A stretch of 64,000 nt of DNA. Origin: Delphinapterus leucas. Lineage: Eukaryota > Chordata > Mammalia > Artiodactyla > Monodontidae. The stretch is from NCBI RefSeq assembly GCF_002288925.2, contig NW_022098069.1:84463207-84527206 (forward strand). Reading direction: 5' to 3'. Position 1 is the first letter of the stretch. Each line of letters begins with the position of its first letter. Positions 25,492-35,826 of this stretch are shown piece by piece. The notes beneath the pieces were generated by a model. It worked only from the letters and a program-made list of their open reading frames with translations, made no database searches and had not been told where the DNA came from. A program made the position numbers and the translations under genes.

Positions 25492-25954
25492 TACATGAGA
25501 AAGTCAAACCAGAGTGAACGAAGAATCAGACTGGCATCGTACAGGGCGCGGTGAAGCACAGCCTTGTAAGAAATCTCAGACGAAGGTAGAATATTGCCCG
25601 ACCCGAACCACCAACGACCCGTTTCACAATCAGCATATGAAAACAGAACGTCCAAAGCTCTAATTATCAACAAGTGCTCAGTCCATCAGGAAGAAATGAT
25701 CTTACAGGTTTTCTTTTCACCCAGCAAATCAGGATGGACCCAAATCAGCCCTGCCCTTCGGGCGTTACCCATCCTGCTGGGACTCGGGGTGGGGGGCAGG
25801 CCAGGATGAGCCAGTCCCGCCTTGGGCTCCACAGGACGAGCAGCCGGGCAAGGGCAGAGCTGTGGGTTTGGAGAGCGGCAGCCATCTCTGGGGCCTCCAG
25901 AACTTGAACTCGAGGTCCACGTCTTCACGGCTTCATCATAGTTAGCCAGTGCGA
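25486..25954 (-). other. ACOX3: Probable ACOX3 3' UTR
   Basis: This stretch follows the stop codon in transcription direction. The lower bound is set by the nearest reasonable poly(A) hexamer and is a guess; the real UTR may be longer. I see no repeat in its first 450 bases. Confidence 0.45.
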
Positions 25955-26074
25955 CTACAGCTTGGATTTCAAACTTCCTATGACGGGCTTGTTGGCAGAG
26001 AATTCCGACCACCACGATGCCCTCTCTAGCACCTTGCTTTCCTGAAGCACAGCGCTCCAGAGGTTTTTATAGAG
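25955..26074 (-). CDS. ACOX3: ACOX3 last coding exon with stop and PTS1 signal
   Basis: It encodes residues 433-471 and a TAG stop at 25955-25957: [20 protein letters not shown] then [19 protein letters not shown]. The C-terminal SKL is the canonical type 1 peroxisomal targeting signal read by PEX5, so the enzyme should be imported into the peroxisome matrix. The acceptor is CTGCAG (26075-26080). The sequence after the stop is 3' UTR. Confidence 0.97.
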   Translation of the reverse strand, partial: LYKNLWSAVLQESKVLERASWWSEFSANKPVIGSLKSKL

Positions 26075-26889
26075 CTGCAGAAAATACATACAGAACACAC
26101 ACGTATGTAATAAGAAAGATTTTGAGCGTGCCAGTGCAACTGTGAAAACCCAGGAAGTTCTCTCCTGTCACTCATGGAAACATTTTAAGATGATTTAAAT
26201 TTAATTTATGTAAATCAGTCTTTGCCAGTAGAGAACAATTGTGAAAATGCAACTATAAGGGACCATAATGTACACTTAATGATGAAGACATCCCGCTTGC
26301 CCTTTGCTTTGGAAATTCTCCTGGAAGGTGGATTCTGCAAGTCAACATTTCTCTCGCACCCACGTGGCTGCTGGCTGGCAGGCGGCGGTGCAGCCAAGCA
26401 GCAGCATGACGGCTTGTCCCCTGGGCCACAGGGCCTGAGCACGCACTGTCCCCTCTCCGCCTGCCCCGTCAGAGTGTGCAGACCGGGCCAGCTAGCCGTC
26501 GCCTCAGGGCCCCCCAGGTGGAACTGCTCTCAGTTGTTATCTTTGAGGAAGGTCCTGAGCGTGGCAGGCAGCCGCCTGACGCCTCCCTGCTCCCAGCACG
26601 GCCGGCGTCCAGGCTGAGGTCCGTGGAGACAGGGAAGGGGCCGGTTTTGTATCTGGCTGATGCTGACAAATGTTACTTTTAAGAAGTCACCCTCCCCTGC
26701 ACCTGCTAAACACACCCAGCAGTTCTGCCCACGTTCTGCTATTCTTGGCTCCCAGGGAGACACAAGGACAGGCTTTGTCTCCACAGGTCATCAATCCGAG
26801 GCGACACTGCACAGCCTGGAGCATTATGCTTCACTTACTGATGATCTCAATCTCCTACAGCTGTGCTTGTTCATCTAAAATGAATTTCT

Positions 26890-27463
26890 GGGACTTGCCT
26901 GGTGGCGCAGTGGTTAGGAATCCGCCTGCCAATGCAGGGGACGTGGGTTCGAGCCCTGGTCCGGGAAGATCCCACATGCCACGGAGCAACTAGGCCCGTG
27001 CGCCACAACTACTGAGCCTGTGCTCTAGAGTCCGTGTGCCGCAACTACTGAGCCCGCGCGCCACAACTACTGAAGGCTGCGTGTCAAAACTACTGAGCCC
27101 GCGCTCTAGAGCCTGCAAGCCACAACTACTGAACCCACGCACCACAACTACTGAAGCCCGTGTGCCACAACTGAGCCTGCGCTCTACAGCCTGCGAGCCA
27201 CAACTACTGAGCCCACGTGCCAAAACTACTGAGCCTGTGCTCTACAGCCCGTGCGCCACAACTTCTGAAGCCCGCACACCTAGGACCCGTGGTCCACAAC
27301 AAGAGGAGCCACTGAAGTGAGAAGCCCGTGCGCCGCAACGAAGAGTAGCCCCCGCTCGCCGCAACTAGAGAAAGCCCGCGCACAGCAACGGAGACCCAAC
27401 GCAGCCAAAAATAAGTAAATAAATAAATTTATAAAAAGTAATGCCTGACATTAAAAATAAAAT
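26890..27463 (+). mobile_element. CHR SINE with an expanded internal tandem array
   Basis: It starts 'gggacttgcctggtggcgca', ends 'cagccaaaaataagtaaata' plus an A-rich tail, and is flanked by a perfect 13-bp duplication aaaatgaatttct (26877-26889, 27464-27476). At 574 bp it is much longer than the related element at 30944-31305 because of an array of about 22-bp units like 'gccacaactactgagcccg' between about 27000 and 27270. It lies in the last ACOX3 intron. Confidence 0.9.
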
Positions 27464-29204
27464 AAAATGAATTTCTTACGTAGGAGCACCTGGTTCAAAC
27501 CTCAGCCCTTAACACTAGGAGGAATGCGCACTGCGTCAGGTACCCTGTTGGGTGAAGCCTCGGGCTGGCTCTGGTGTCAGCGTGGAACCCGGGGCCCCTG
27601 TATCGAGACAGGACGGGATGGGACGGCCCTCCCCTACTCCTCCACCGCCCGCCCGTGAGCCAGGGCCGTCTTCTGCAGAGCCGCTCGGCGCCGCCCGTTC
27701 GGGGCTAATGCTTCCGTGCGCCTGTGTCACAGAGGCCAGCCCCTCTCCCGTGGGCTTGTCAGCACGTCATCCTCATGCTCCTGCGGGGGCCCTGGCCAAG
27801 AGCAGCGTTCACTGTCTCCTGCCTTCCCTCCAGACGGTCCATCTCGGCCCCAATCCTGGCTCCGCTACAACCTGCCCGGCCCCTCCAGAGGCTGGGTTTC
27901 TCCCTGGCAAAGTGGACGTGGTAACACACACCGTAAGCGGGGACGCCCCGCCCAGCTGTGCAGCCAGAGGACGGCAGGCCCTCCACAGATGTACGGTCCC
28001 CGCCGTCCTGATTCAATGGGGGACTCGTCCGAACTGCCCACCCCAGTGCCTGGTACTCCTGTCCTAACCCCAGGTGTGGCTTGGGCTGGTCAGCGGTCCA
28101 GGCGCCTGCCCCCCCCCCAGACTGATTGCAGTGTCCCCTGGGGACAGACGGAGGGTTTCTAGCACCCTACGTTCAGTCTCCTGGGTCAGCAGAAGTCTCA
28201 GCAGAAAGAACATGACAGCCCTGGAACCTCAGCAGTGACTTCAACACTGTGAAATGCCACGTCTCCATGGAAACACAGGGACAACCACCCACAGGTAGTG
28301 GGAGGCACTGAGCAGACCCGTGGGTGTCGTCCAGCACGGGCGTCTCCACGTGGTGGAGGAGGTCAGGTAGGGATACCCGTGGGCACCGTGTGGGTCCCAC
28401 ACCAGGACAAAGTGGGGCCACTCTTGGGGGTGGCACTTCAGCTGGAGGCCGGAGAAGACCTCTCTGAAGAGGCGGCATTCCGCTTAGAATGAACACAAGT
28501 GCTCCGGCAACAGGAACACAGGTGCAAAGGCCCTGGGGTGGGAAAGCGCCCAGTACGACGGAGAAACAGGACAGTGAGACTTTAGTCCAGAGGGTGGGAG
28601 GGGCGCGGTGTGAAATGACCTTGGAGAACGGGGCAGAGGTCAGGTCGCGTGGGCTGGGGACGCAGGAAGGGATTTGGTGCCATTTCAGGTGCAGGGCTCC
28701 ATCAGAGCAGCTCTCTGACAAGGTCTGCTTTTTAAGCCATCGTTGTGGAGCGTGGGGATGAGGGGCGAGAGAGGAGCTCGGAAAGCCACGTGCGGGCTGC
28801 CGGCGAAGCACAGGCAGAGGGTGAGGGGTTACGAGCTAGTGCCGTGAGACGGTCAGAAGACCCGGGGGTGGAGAGGCTCCCAGGAGAGCGTGAAAAGAGC
28901 CAGACAGCTGCAGGGCCCCGAGCGTGGCACAGGCTCGGGCTGACCTCGGCATCACGGCCCAAGAGGGCGGCAATGCCGTCCCCTTTCTCAGAGGAGGGCA
29001 GGCTGGGGGACGGCTAACCCGCCCGTGACCACCCTCACGTCTCCCAGCCACTCCCTCCCTGCTGCCCACGTGTGACCAGAGACTCCCGGGCCACGGCATC
29101 ATCTCAGGCTCTGCAACGACTGCCATCAGGCCCCAGAGAGCCCCCGGCTCGCGGTCCTGAGTGCAGCGGCCCCAGCCGCCACGGGAGGAGGCTCTGCTCT
29201 TTAC

Positions 29205-29291
29205 CTCGCCGTCAGCTCTGCCAATCGGTGAGTTCAGGATGGAGTCAGGAGGGGCGATCACATCAACCAGGGCAACAGCATCGTCTTTCAG
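29205..29291 (-). CDS. ACOX3: ACOX3 exon K
   Basis: It encodes residues 404-432 (29 codons, phase 0 to 0): [20 protein letters not shown] then SPIGRADGE. The VDVIAPPD and SPIGRADGE stretches are typical of the ACOX C-terminal domain. The acceptor is CCAACAG and the donor GTAAAG. Confidence 0.96.
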
Positions 29292-30033
29292 CTGTTGGAA
29301 AACAAAGTCCGTACACTTGGCAACTCCCGGCATCTCCATGGAGACCAGCGAGCAACAGAGCCTACAGCCCACTAGCAACGGTAACTCCAGCGGGCAGGCA
29401 CATGCGGCTCAGTTACTAAAGTGCTATCTTTTCATTGGCCTGGATTTTAGGTTCCCTGAGTGTGTGTCTGAATATTTTCACCATGTTGCTATCCACTCAA
29501 GACTTCCAATGTTTTATTTTTTTTCAACAAGGTACGGACCGCTCGTAAAACTGACGATTCTGTGGCTCATTAATTGGCAACTGTCTTCAGAGGTTTGTCT
29601 CTGAACCCTGACTTATCTGGGCAATTACTGTTCCAACAGAGGAAAATATGTCCGGAAAAAAATGTAAGAGAAAAAGCATTTATGAGCACCTGGAAAAGCC
29701 ATCATTCCAACGCTCTTCGGTTCCCAGTAGTTTTATTAGTCTCCCGTCCCATTATACAAATTATTCTTCAATATGACAAGTGGAATTTATATGAGAAGAC
29801 TCCCAAGCATTTTCTTGAAATGCAAAAAACAATTTTCTTAAAATGACTGTGAAATGCCGTGGCTGAACTGAAAAGAACGCTGGAACGGGGGCGACGTGAA
29901 CAATGTATGAAAGCAACTGTTGAGCAAAGAGTCACAAGAACAGGGAAGTGCAGCCCGCTTTGTGGTTCAGAGGCTGCTCCACGGCTCCGCATACCCTCGG
30001 CACCACGGTGGGTGAGGGGAGACGAGCCTGGAC

Positions 30034-30125
30034 TGGGGTCGGCCAACGTTTAATGTAAGGGGCCCACAGGAAAGAGTCCGGCTTTGTGGGCCGCAGGGTC
30101 TCTGTCTCACGCTCACCTCTGCTGC
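30034..30125 (+). mobile_element. Fragment of the same hAT-like family
   Basis: It begins 'tggggtcggccaacg' and continues 'ggctttgtgggccgcagggt', the left half of the element type seen at 45609. The right end is not found. Confidence 0.45.
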
Positions 30126-30341
30126 GACGGTGAGGACAGCCCCACAGACGATGCATAAGGGAATGGCTGGGCCAGGGAAGGAGCTGGCGCCCTCCACCCG
30201 GCCGACCCTGGCCTCCCCGAGTCAGGATGAGCCTGGATCTGCCAGGCGGCTTGGGCTGCATTATGGCCCAGGACCACCCGCCACCAGCTCCGTGGTGTAA
30301 GTGTCACGTTTGAGAGCAAGGAAAACAATGGTTGTATTTTT

Positions 30342-30552
30342 TTTTTTTTTTTTTTTTTGCGGTACGCGGGCCTCTCACTGTTGTGGCCTCTCCCATTGCG
30401 GAGCACAGGCTCTGGACGCGCAGGCTCAGCGGCCATGGCTCACGGGCTCAGCCGCTCCGCGGCATGTGGGATCTTCCCGGACCGGGACATGAACCCGTGT
30501 CCCCTGCATCGGCAGGCAGGCTCTCAACCACTGCGCCACCAGGGAAGCCCCG
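30342..30552 (-). mobile_element. CHR SINE
   Basis: Reverse orientation with poly(T) at its left end. The target-site duplication atggttgtattttt lies at 30328-30341 and 30553-30566. It sits in the ACOX3 intron between exons K and J. Confidence 0.92.
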
Positions 30553-30943
30553 ATGGTTGTATTTTTAATAATGGCAACTCACCACCTGTGGAACACATGA
30601 AGGAGGACCCCCTCCTGTTTAAGTAAACGTGGCCTGTGTACACAGCACGATCACAGAGACACCCTTACCCAGAGCCCACGTGGGGAGAGATGGGCGCTTA
30701 GGAAACAAACCCGGGGAGAGCCTTAATGTCAACCACAGAGGCATCACCTAGAACTACATCAACTTGAAAGCCCTGGAAGGGGAGAAATGGAGTGGCCTGT
30801 CGCCCGTCGTGTGAGACACTGGGCAAAATGCTGGGGACTTTCGTTCATGTCTTACCATCAAAAGTAGAGAAATGCCTCTAACTGTACCCCCCGATACGGC
30901 AGCCACAACACACGTGACTGTTTCATTAAAATTAAAGAAAACT

Positions 30944-31305
30944 GGACTTTCCTGGTGGTGCAGTGGTTAAGAATCCGCCTGCCAATGCAGGGATCATGGG
31001 TTCGGTCCCTGGTCCGGGAAGATCCCACATGCTGCAGAGCAACTAAGCCCATGCACCACAACTACCGAGCCTGTGCTCTAGAGCCCACGAGCCTCAACCG
31101 CTGAGCCCATGTGCCACAGCTACTGAAGCCCGCATGCCTAGAGCCCGTGCTCCGCAATGAGAGAAGCCACTGCAATGTGAAGCCCCCACACCACAACGAA
31201 GGGTAGCCCCCGCTCTCCGTAACTAGAGAAAGCCCGTGCGCAGCAATAAAGACCCAAGGCAGCCAAAAATAAATAAATAAAATATAAACAAATTGGTTTA
31301 AAAAA
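30944..31305 (+). mobile_element. CHR-type SINE, long form
   Basis: It starts 'ggactttcctggtggtgcag' and ends with an A-rich tail. The perfect 15-bp target-site duplication aaattaaagaaaact lies at 30929-30943 and 31306-31320. It carries a few of the acaactactgag-like units that are expanded in the element at 26890. Confidence 0.92.
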
Positions 31306-31791
31306 AAATTAAAGAAAACTAAAAATCCTTGGTCACACTGGCCGCCATTCTAACAGCCCCAGGTGGCCAGTGGTGATGGTATGGGACAGCGCCGTCCCAG
31401 AACATGTCCACCCCCACACAAAGCTCCAGTGGACAGAGTGCCCTCAGAACGTGACGTGGCGCTGGGGCCATTTGACTTTTCTGGGCGACAAAGGTAGAAG
31501 GATGCAATAAAAAAAGGAAAATACCGTGAAACAAACTAAAATTGGAGGCTAACATGAAATGCTGGAGAGAATTATCAATATCGCTGTAAAAAATTATTAA
31601 AGCGAGCTGAATGTGTACAGATTCTACACCAGTCTCTGAAAGTGACGCTTCCTGAAATTTCTGACATAAGCACATTCTGTAAGTTTCCCGGCTGTGCTAA
31701 CAGTGGGAAGCTAAGGTCAGTGAACGTTAATATACGGGTGATCGTGTGTAATGTGGAAATCGTATAAGGATATAAGGGGATTTCAACTCAC

Positions 31792-31859
31792 CTGGGCACA
31801 CAGGGCCAGGATGGCATTCTCTACCGTTTTACCTGCTTGTTCACCAGAAAAGTAGCCAC
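31792..31859 (-). CDS. ACOX3: ACOX3 exon J
   Basis: A short exon encoding residues 381-403: GGYFSGEQAGKTVENAILALCAQ in pieces GGYFSGEQAGK and TVENAILALCAQ. The first glycine is split across the preceding intron (G|GT). The acceptor is CTTACAG and the donor GTGAGT. It ends in phase 0. Confidence 0.95.
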
Positions 31860-32992
31860 CTGTAAGCAGAGCGCTGGTTACTCTGGGTTCTGCTACCCTA
31901 ACTCCCAAATTACCCACAAATTGCAAACGTGCTGAAACAGCTTTCCAAAAGAGCCCATTCTGTGTGAAAATGCCTCGCTACTGCTGCCCGAGCCCCGCTG
32001 CGACCCCTTCACAGAAAGGCACCGGCCAGGGCTGGGTTCCTGTGTCCCCCCTCCCGCCAGCTCACTGAGCTTGTGCTGGGGGTCAGAGCCGGGAGCTGGG
32101 GAGGCTGAAGCCCAGGTAGGCGGCCTCAGGGGGCTGGGGGGAGACCTGCGGGGCAGGGCCGGTGGCAGGCAGAGCGCAGCACGGGCGGTGGCAGGAGGCT
32201 GAGCTGGGGGCCAACAGGGGCTGCAGGCACACAGCTGCACCTGCGGGCATGTGGGCGTCTGTAGCCACCAGGGGCTGGGCACGAGACCCAGCCCCTCAGC
32301 CTCACCTCCTACAGTGCGGCGGGCTGTGCTGTGCCGTCCAACAGGCCTAAAGAGGTGGCCCCGACTTTGCTGCGAGACTGGCTTTGGTCTGACTTTTGCC
32401 GCAGAAAACGGCGCCCGCTCACTCGGAGTGGGTGGGCGTCTCGCCCCACACCCTGCTGCTCCCTCTACCCGGGAGCCCTCGGGCACCACCTCCCAGGGGC
32501 AACACCAGCCCCAAGAGGGAAAACATGGGTTCCTGGCAAGGGGGAGGGGAAAAGTGTACTCCTCACACAGCCCAGATGTACGCACAGGACGTGAACAGAT
32601 ACACAGAATAGCTGTAGTGTTAACACGCCATGGGGGTGGTTAGGAAAAAACGTCTAAAAGGGCTCCTTGGGGGATAATAATGAAAATGCAGGTTGAGAAA
32701 CTCAGGTTTACCCCCTTCCCACCAATCTTCCAGGAATCAGGCCATTCATCACCGCCTCCAGGAAGCCCTCCCGGATCCCCAGTCTGGGCATTCCTGGGGG
32801 TGCTGCCCCAGCAACCCGGGCTCGGCCCTGTGGGCGCCACCCTGCTGCTGTACTTTTCTTCTTGTGGCCTCTGGGCTCCTCACTCAATGTCTGATGAGTG
32901 CTCAGAAAATGGCACGGAAGGGGCACCGCACGGGGAAAGCAGAGTCTCCTGGGTAAAGCGGAGGGCGCCCAGCTCCTGCGCAGGGGGCTCAC

Positions 32993-33167
32993 CTCGGTAA
33001 AGCAGGGCCGTGTGCTGGTTCAGGGACCACAGGGCGTAGAGAGCGCTGAGCCGCCCAAGCACAGCCCGCAGCGGGGACGGCACGTCGGGCTGGTGCACGT
33101 GCTCGTGGAACCTCCGCACGACCGTGAGCTCCAGGAATGCCAGGGCCAAGGGGCGGCAGCAGTACAC
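32993..33167 (-). CDS. ACOX3: ACOX3 exon I
   Basis: It encodes residues 323-380 plus one base: [40 protein letters not shown], then [18 protein letters not shown]. These are helices of the ACOX C-terminal domain. The acceptor is TTGAAG with a poor pyrimidine tract, which makes this splice site look weak, but the frame and family match leave no better alternative. The donor is GTGAGC. Confidence 0.95.
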
Positions 33168-33721
33168 CTTCAACAGAACACAGCACACGGCGTTCGGGAA
33201 CGCACAGCAATGTCTGCGTGCCAGCAGCATTAATGCAGCAGGGGACGGACGGGGCCGGGCAGTGCCTCTGGGGAAGCACCACGGAAAGGCCTGCAGGAAC
33301 ACAAGCCCAGCTGCAGTGGCTCTGGACCTCAGGCCCGGCGACCTCTCTCAGCTCAGTCCCATCTGGGACGCGGGGTGATCCCACAGCCAACACACAGGCA
33401 CGGTGGGCTTGTCCAGTGGCGTCTCCAGGAGGTGGGCTCCCTGAGAGCACAAGGTCAATTCTCTTGTACCCGGGGCCACGGACAAGGCTACTCCGGGGAC
33501 TCACCTGAGAGTTACGTCAGCTCCTCCAAGGGCGTGGCCACGCCCCTGCCTCCCAAGTTTCTAAAGATCAGCCTTTCTCTCCCACTCTCCTATCACGTCC
33601 AGGAATAAGGCAACCACTGAACAGGGGCCAAGACGTGCAGCCGTTCCCAGCCGTTTTACTTGCATGTGAGTTCTGATGCTGGCTTTGTGGAAGCAGGAAG
33701 TCACCGCGGATCTTTCGGTCC

Positions 33722-33900
33722 CATGTGTCTTTCCGCATCTCTAATTGGGTCAGTTTACTGCTTTCTTATTAGAACAATTATAGATGCCTTCCTGATTTAT
33801 TATAATGAGCATGTGTCTTTCCGCATCTCTAATTGATCAGTTTACTGCTTTCTTATTAGAACAATTATAGATGCCTTCCTGATTTATTATAATGAGCATG
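33722..33900 (+). repeat. 87/88-bp tandem duplication at the edge of the duplicated block
   Basis: Two near-perfect units, the first starting 'catgtgtctttccgcatc' at 33722 and the second at 33810, with a third beginning (catgtgt) at 33897. The units differ near their middle (ttgggtcag against ttgatcag). The large duplication begins inside this array: its second copy starts with the ttgatcag type of unit. Confidence 0.9.
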
Positions 33901-34479
33901 TGTTGCTTGTGTAATTAAAAAAATAATCCAGCAAGGAGGTGACCGGGGACGGGGCAGGGTGAAGACCTTTATTCAGTGCCTGCCTACTTTGCCCCCGACC
34001 ATCGACCAGAATCAACAGACTGCGGTCCAGAGTGTGGTCCGGGGCGGGGGGAAGGGGGCGCAGGCACCAAGGGGCAGGGGCTATGATTTCAAGGCCTGCT
34101 CTCGACTTTCAGAGCAAACACTGGGTCGTCCTTTGGTCACTTCTTAGGCCGAGGCTCTCCCAGGGCCTGCCCGAGACTATGCGCCCTCAGGAGAAAATTC
34201 AAGGGGAGAATGCTTCCCCGGCCTCGTGCCAGTCTGCCTCGTCCGACCCCAACACCCCGCTGGGCTTCTGAAGCTGCAAGGGCACACATCCTGCGTCCCC
34301 GTGTCCGGCCTGGAGGGCCAGCCCGGGGCCTTCAGAGCGGCTTTGTCCCCTTCCCTCTCGCACACGCTGTGGTGTGTGCGCCCTTGGCTTCGGAGGGTGA
34401 GCGCTGGGGGAGGCTGGGTGAGGAGACCTCACAGGAGGGAAGCTGACGACGGAGGTGGGCAGGGAGTACCCCACCCTCA

Positions 34480-34620
34480 CCCCAGGCCAGGCACTAAGCT
34501 CACAAGAGCCAGCAGGTTATCACTTGATCCTCCCCGGACCCCACGGATGAAACAAGGTCACGCAACGGGCAAGAGGTGGAGACACAGCTGAACCCAGGCA
34601 GGCTGGCCCCAGCGTCCACC
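34480..34620 (-). mobile_element. MIR fragment in copy 1
   Basis: 'aggcactaagctcacaagag' with gaaacaaggtcacgcaacgg and acagctgaacccaggcaggc. Repeated at 58982-59122. Confidence 0.5.
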
Positions 34621-35645
34621 CCTTCACTACGTCGCTAGAGCGTGTCATTACAGTAACCACCCGCACCCCTAAACGTGCTCACGCACTGTGGGCTCCGCTC
34701 TGCGTGAGGCCCTTGCGAATCCCAGAGGCCGGGCTCAGAACTGAATCCAAACTCTCCGTGCTCTCCACTTTACTCTCTCCTTTTCAACCATGTGGATTTT
34801 CTAGTATGAAATCACATTGCGTTCATCTTATTTCCCAGTACAAGCGGCGCACGTCCATTTCAGCCATGGCATCGGCTGGTACAGGCCTGGAAAGGCAGCA
34901 CCACCTCTGACCTCGCCACCCAGAAAACGCATCCTGAGCCCCGCCGAGCTCTGAGTCACTGACACGGAAGTGATTCAGGGTCGAGGGGACCAGCTTCCAA
35001 ATCCACTCGGCTTTTCCAGATGTGCACGTGTGGACAGGCGGTTTCCGCCCCAAGCCCAAGCTTCTTGGTCTGAGAAGAGGGGGCGTCAGTGTGCAGCCTC
35101 CAAGCACTGCCAGGAGGAGCATCAGACAGCATCTCACGTGTCCAGCACCTGCTCGGGGTCCCAGAAGCTGCTCTGTGATGGTGGCTGCTCTTCTATTCTG
35201 TCTCAGTCCCAGGACTCGAACACGCATGAAGCTGCTACGTGGAAATGTTCAGATGAGGCCATCAGCCACCTGGGGGACTTGGGCTTTGGGGGTCCGCCCC
35301 ACCGCGACCTCCGTGCCCAGGACGCCCGATGCAGCAGCGGGCTCAGGAGCCCACGTCTACTTCCCCACCCCGCTGACTGGGCGCCAGGGGCTGGCTGGAT
35401 GGCTCTCCTGGCCGCTCATCAGGCCACCTGCCCTGCTGCCTGAGAACCTGAATTAATAGCCGTGGAGAACACGGTGCACGGGCAGCATATGTGCTGGGCC
35501 TGGGTGGTCACGTGGATGCAGGCCGTGGGCAGGCAGGAAGTGTCTGAAGGAAGACATGGCAGAGGCGAGATTCCATGAGCCACAGAGAACGGATCTGCTT
35601 CCGCTTCCCAACAGCTCCCCGCTCCAGACGGGAGGTTCCACTGAC

Positions 35646-35826
35646 TCAGGGGTCCTTGACTGGGGCCGGTTTGCCCCCTGGGGCATCTGGCACCGTCAGG
35701 AGACAGTTTGGGTTGTCACGACTCGGGGGTGTTGTTGGCATCTTAGTGGGTACAGGCCTGGCGTACTGCTGGGCACCCCACAATGCACGGACAGGTCCCC
35801 CAAAATCACACAGCCCGAACATGCAT
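35646..35826 (+). mobile_element. MER20-like DNA transposon, copy 1
   Basis: It reads 'caggggtccttgactggggc', 'tttgggttgtcacgactcgg' and 'ctgggcaccccacaatgcac'. Its 3' end is degraded. It is repeated exactly at 60148-60328. Confidence 0.6.

Noticed and set aside
26990..27223. Minus-strand frame with a repeated LSSCG-type peptide
   Set aside because: It is the translation of the minisatellite inside the SINE at 26890, not a protein gene.
27000..27270. Possible CRISPR-like array (short regular repeats)
   Set aside because: The units are contiguous and degenerate, there are no unique spacers, and the host DNA is mammalian; it is a SINE-derived tandem repeat.
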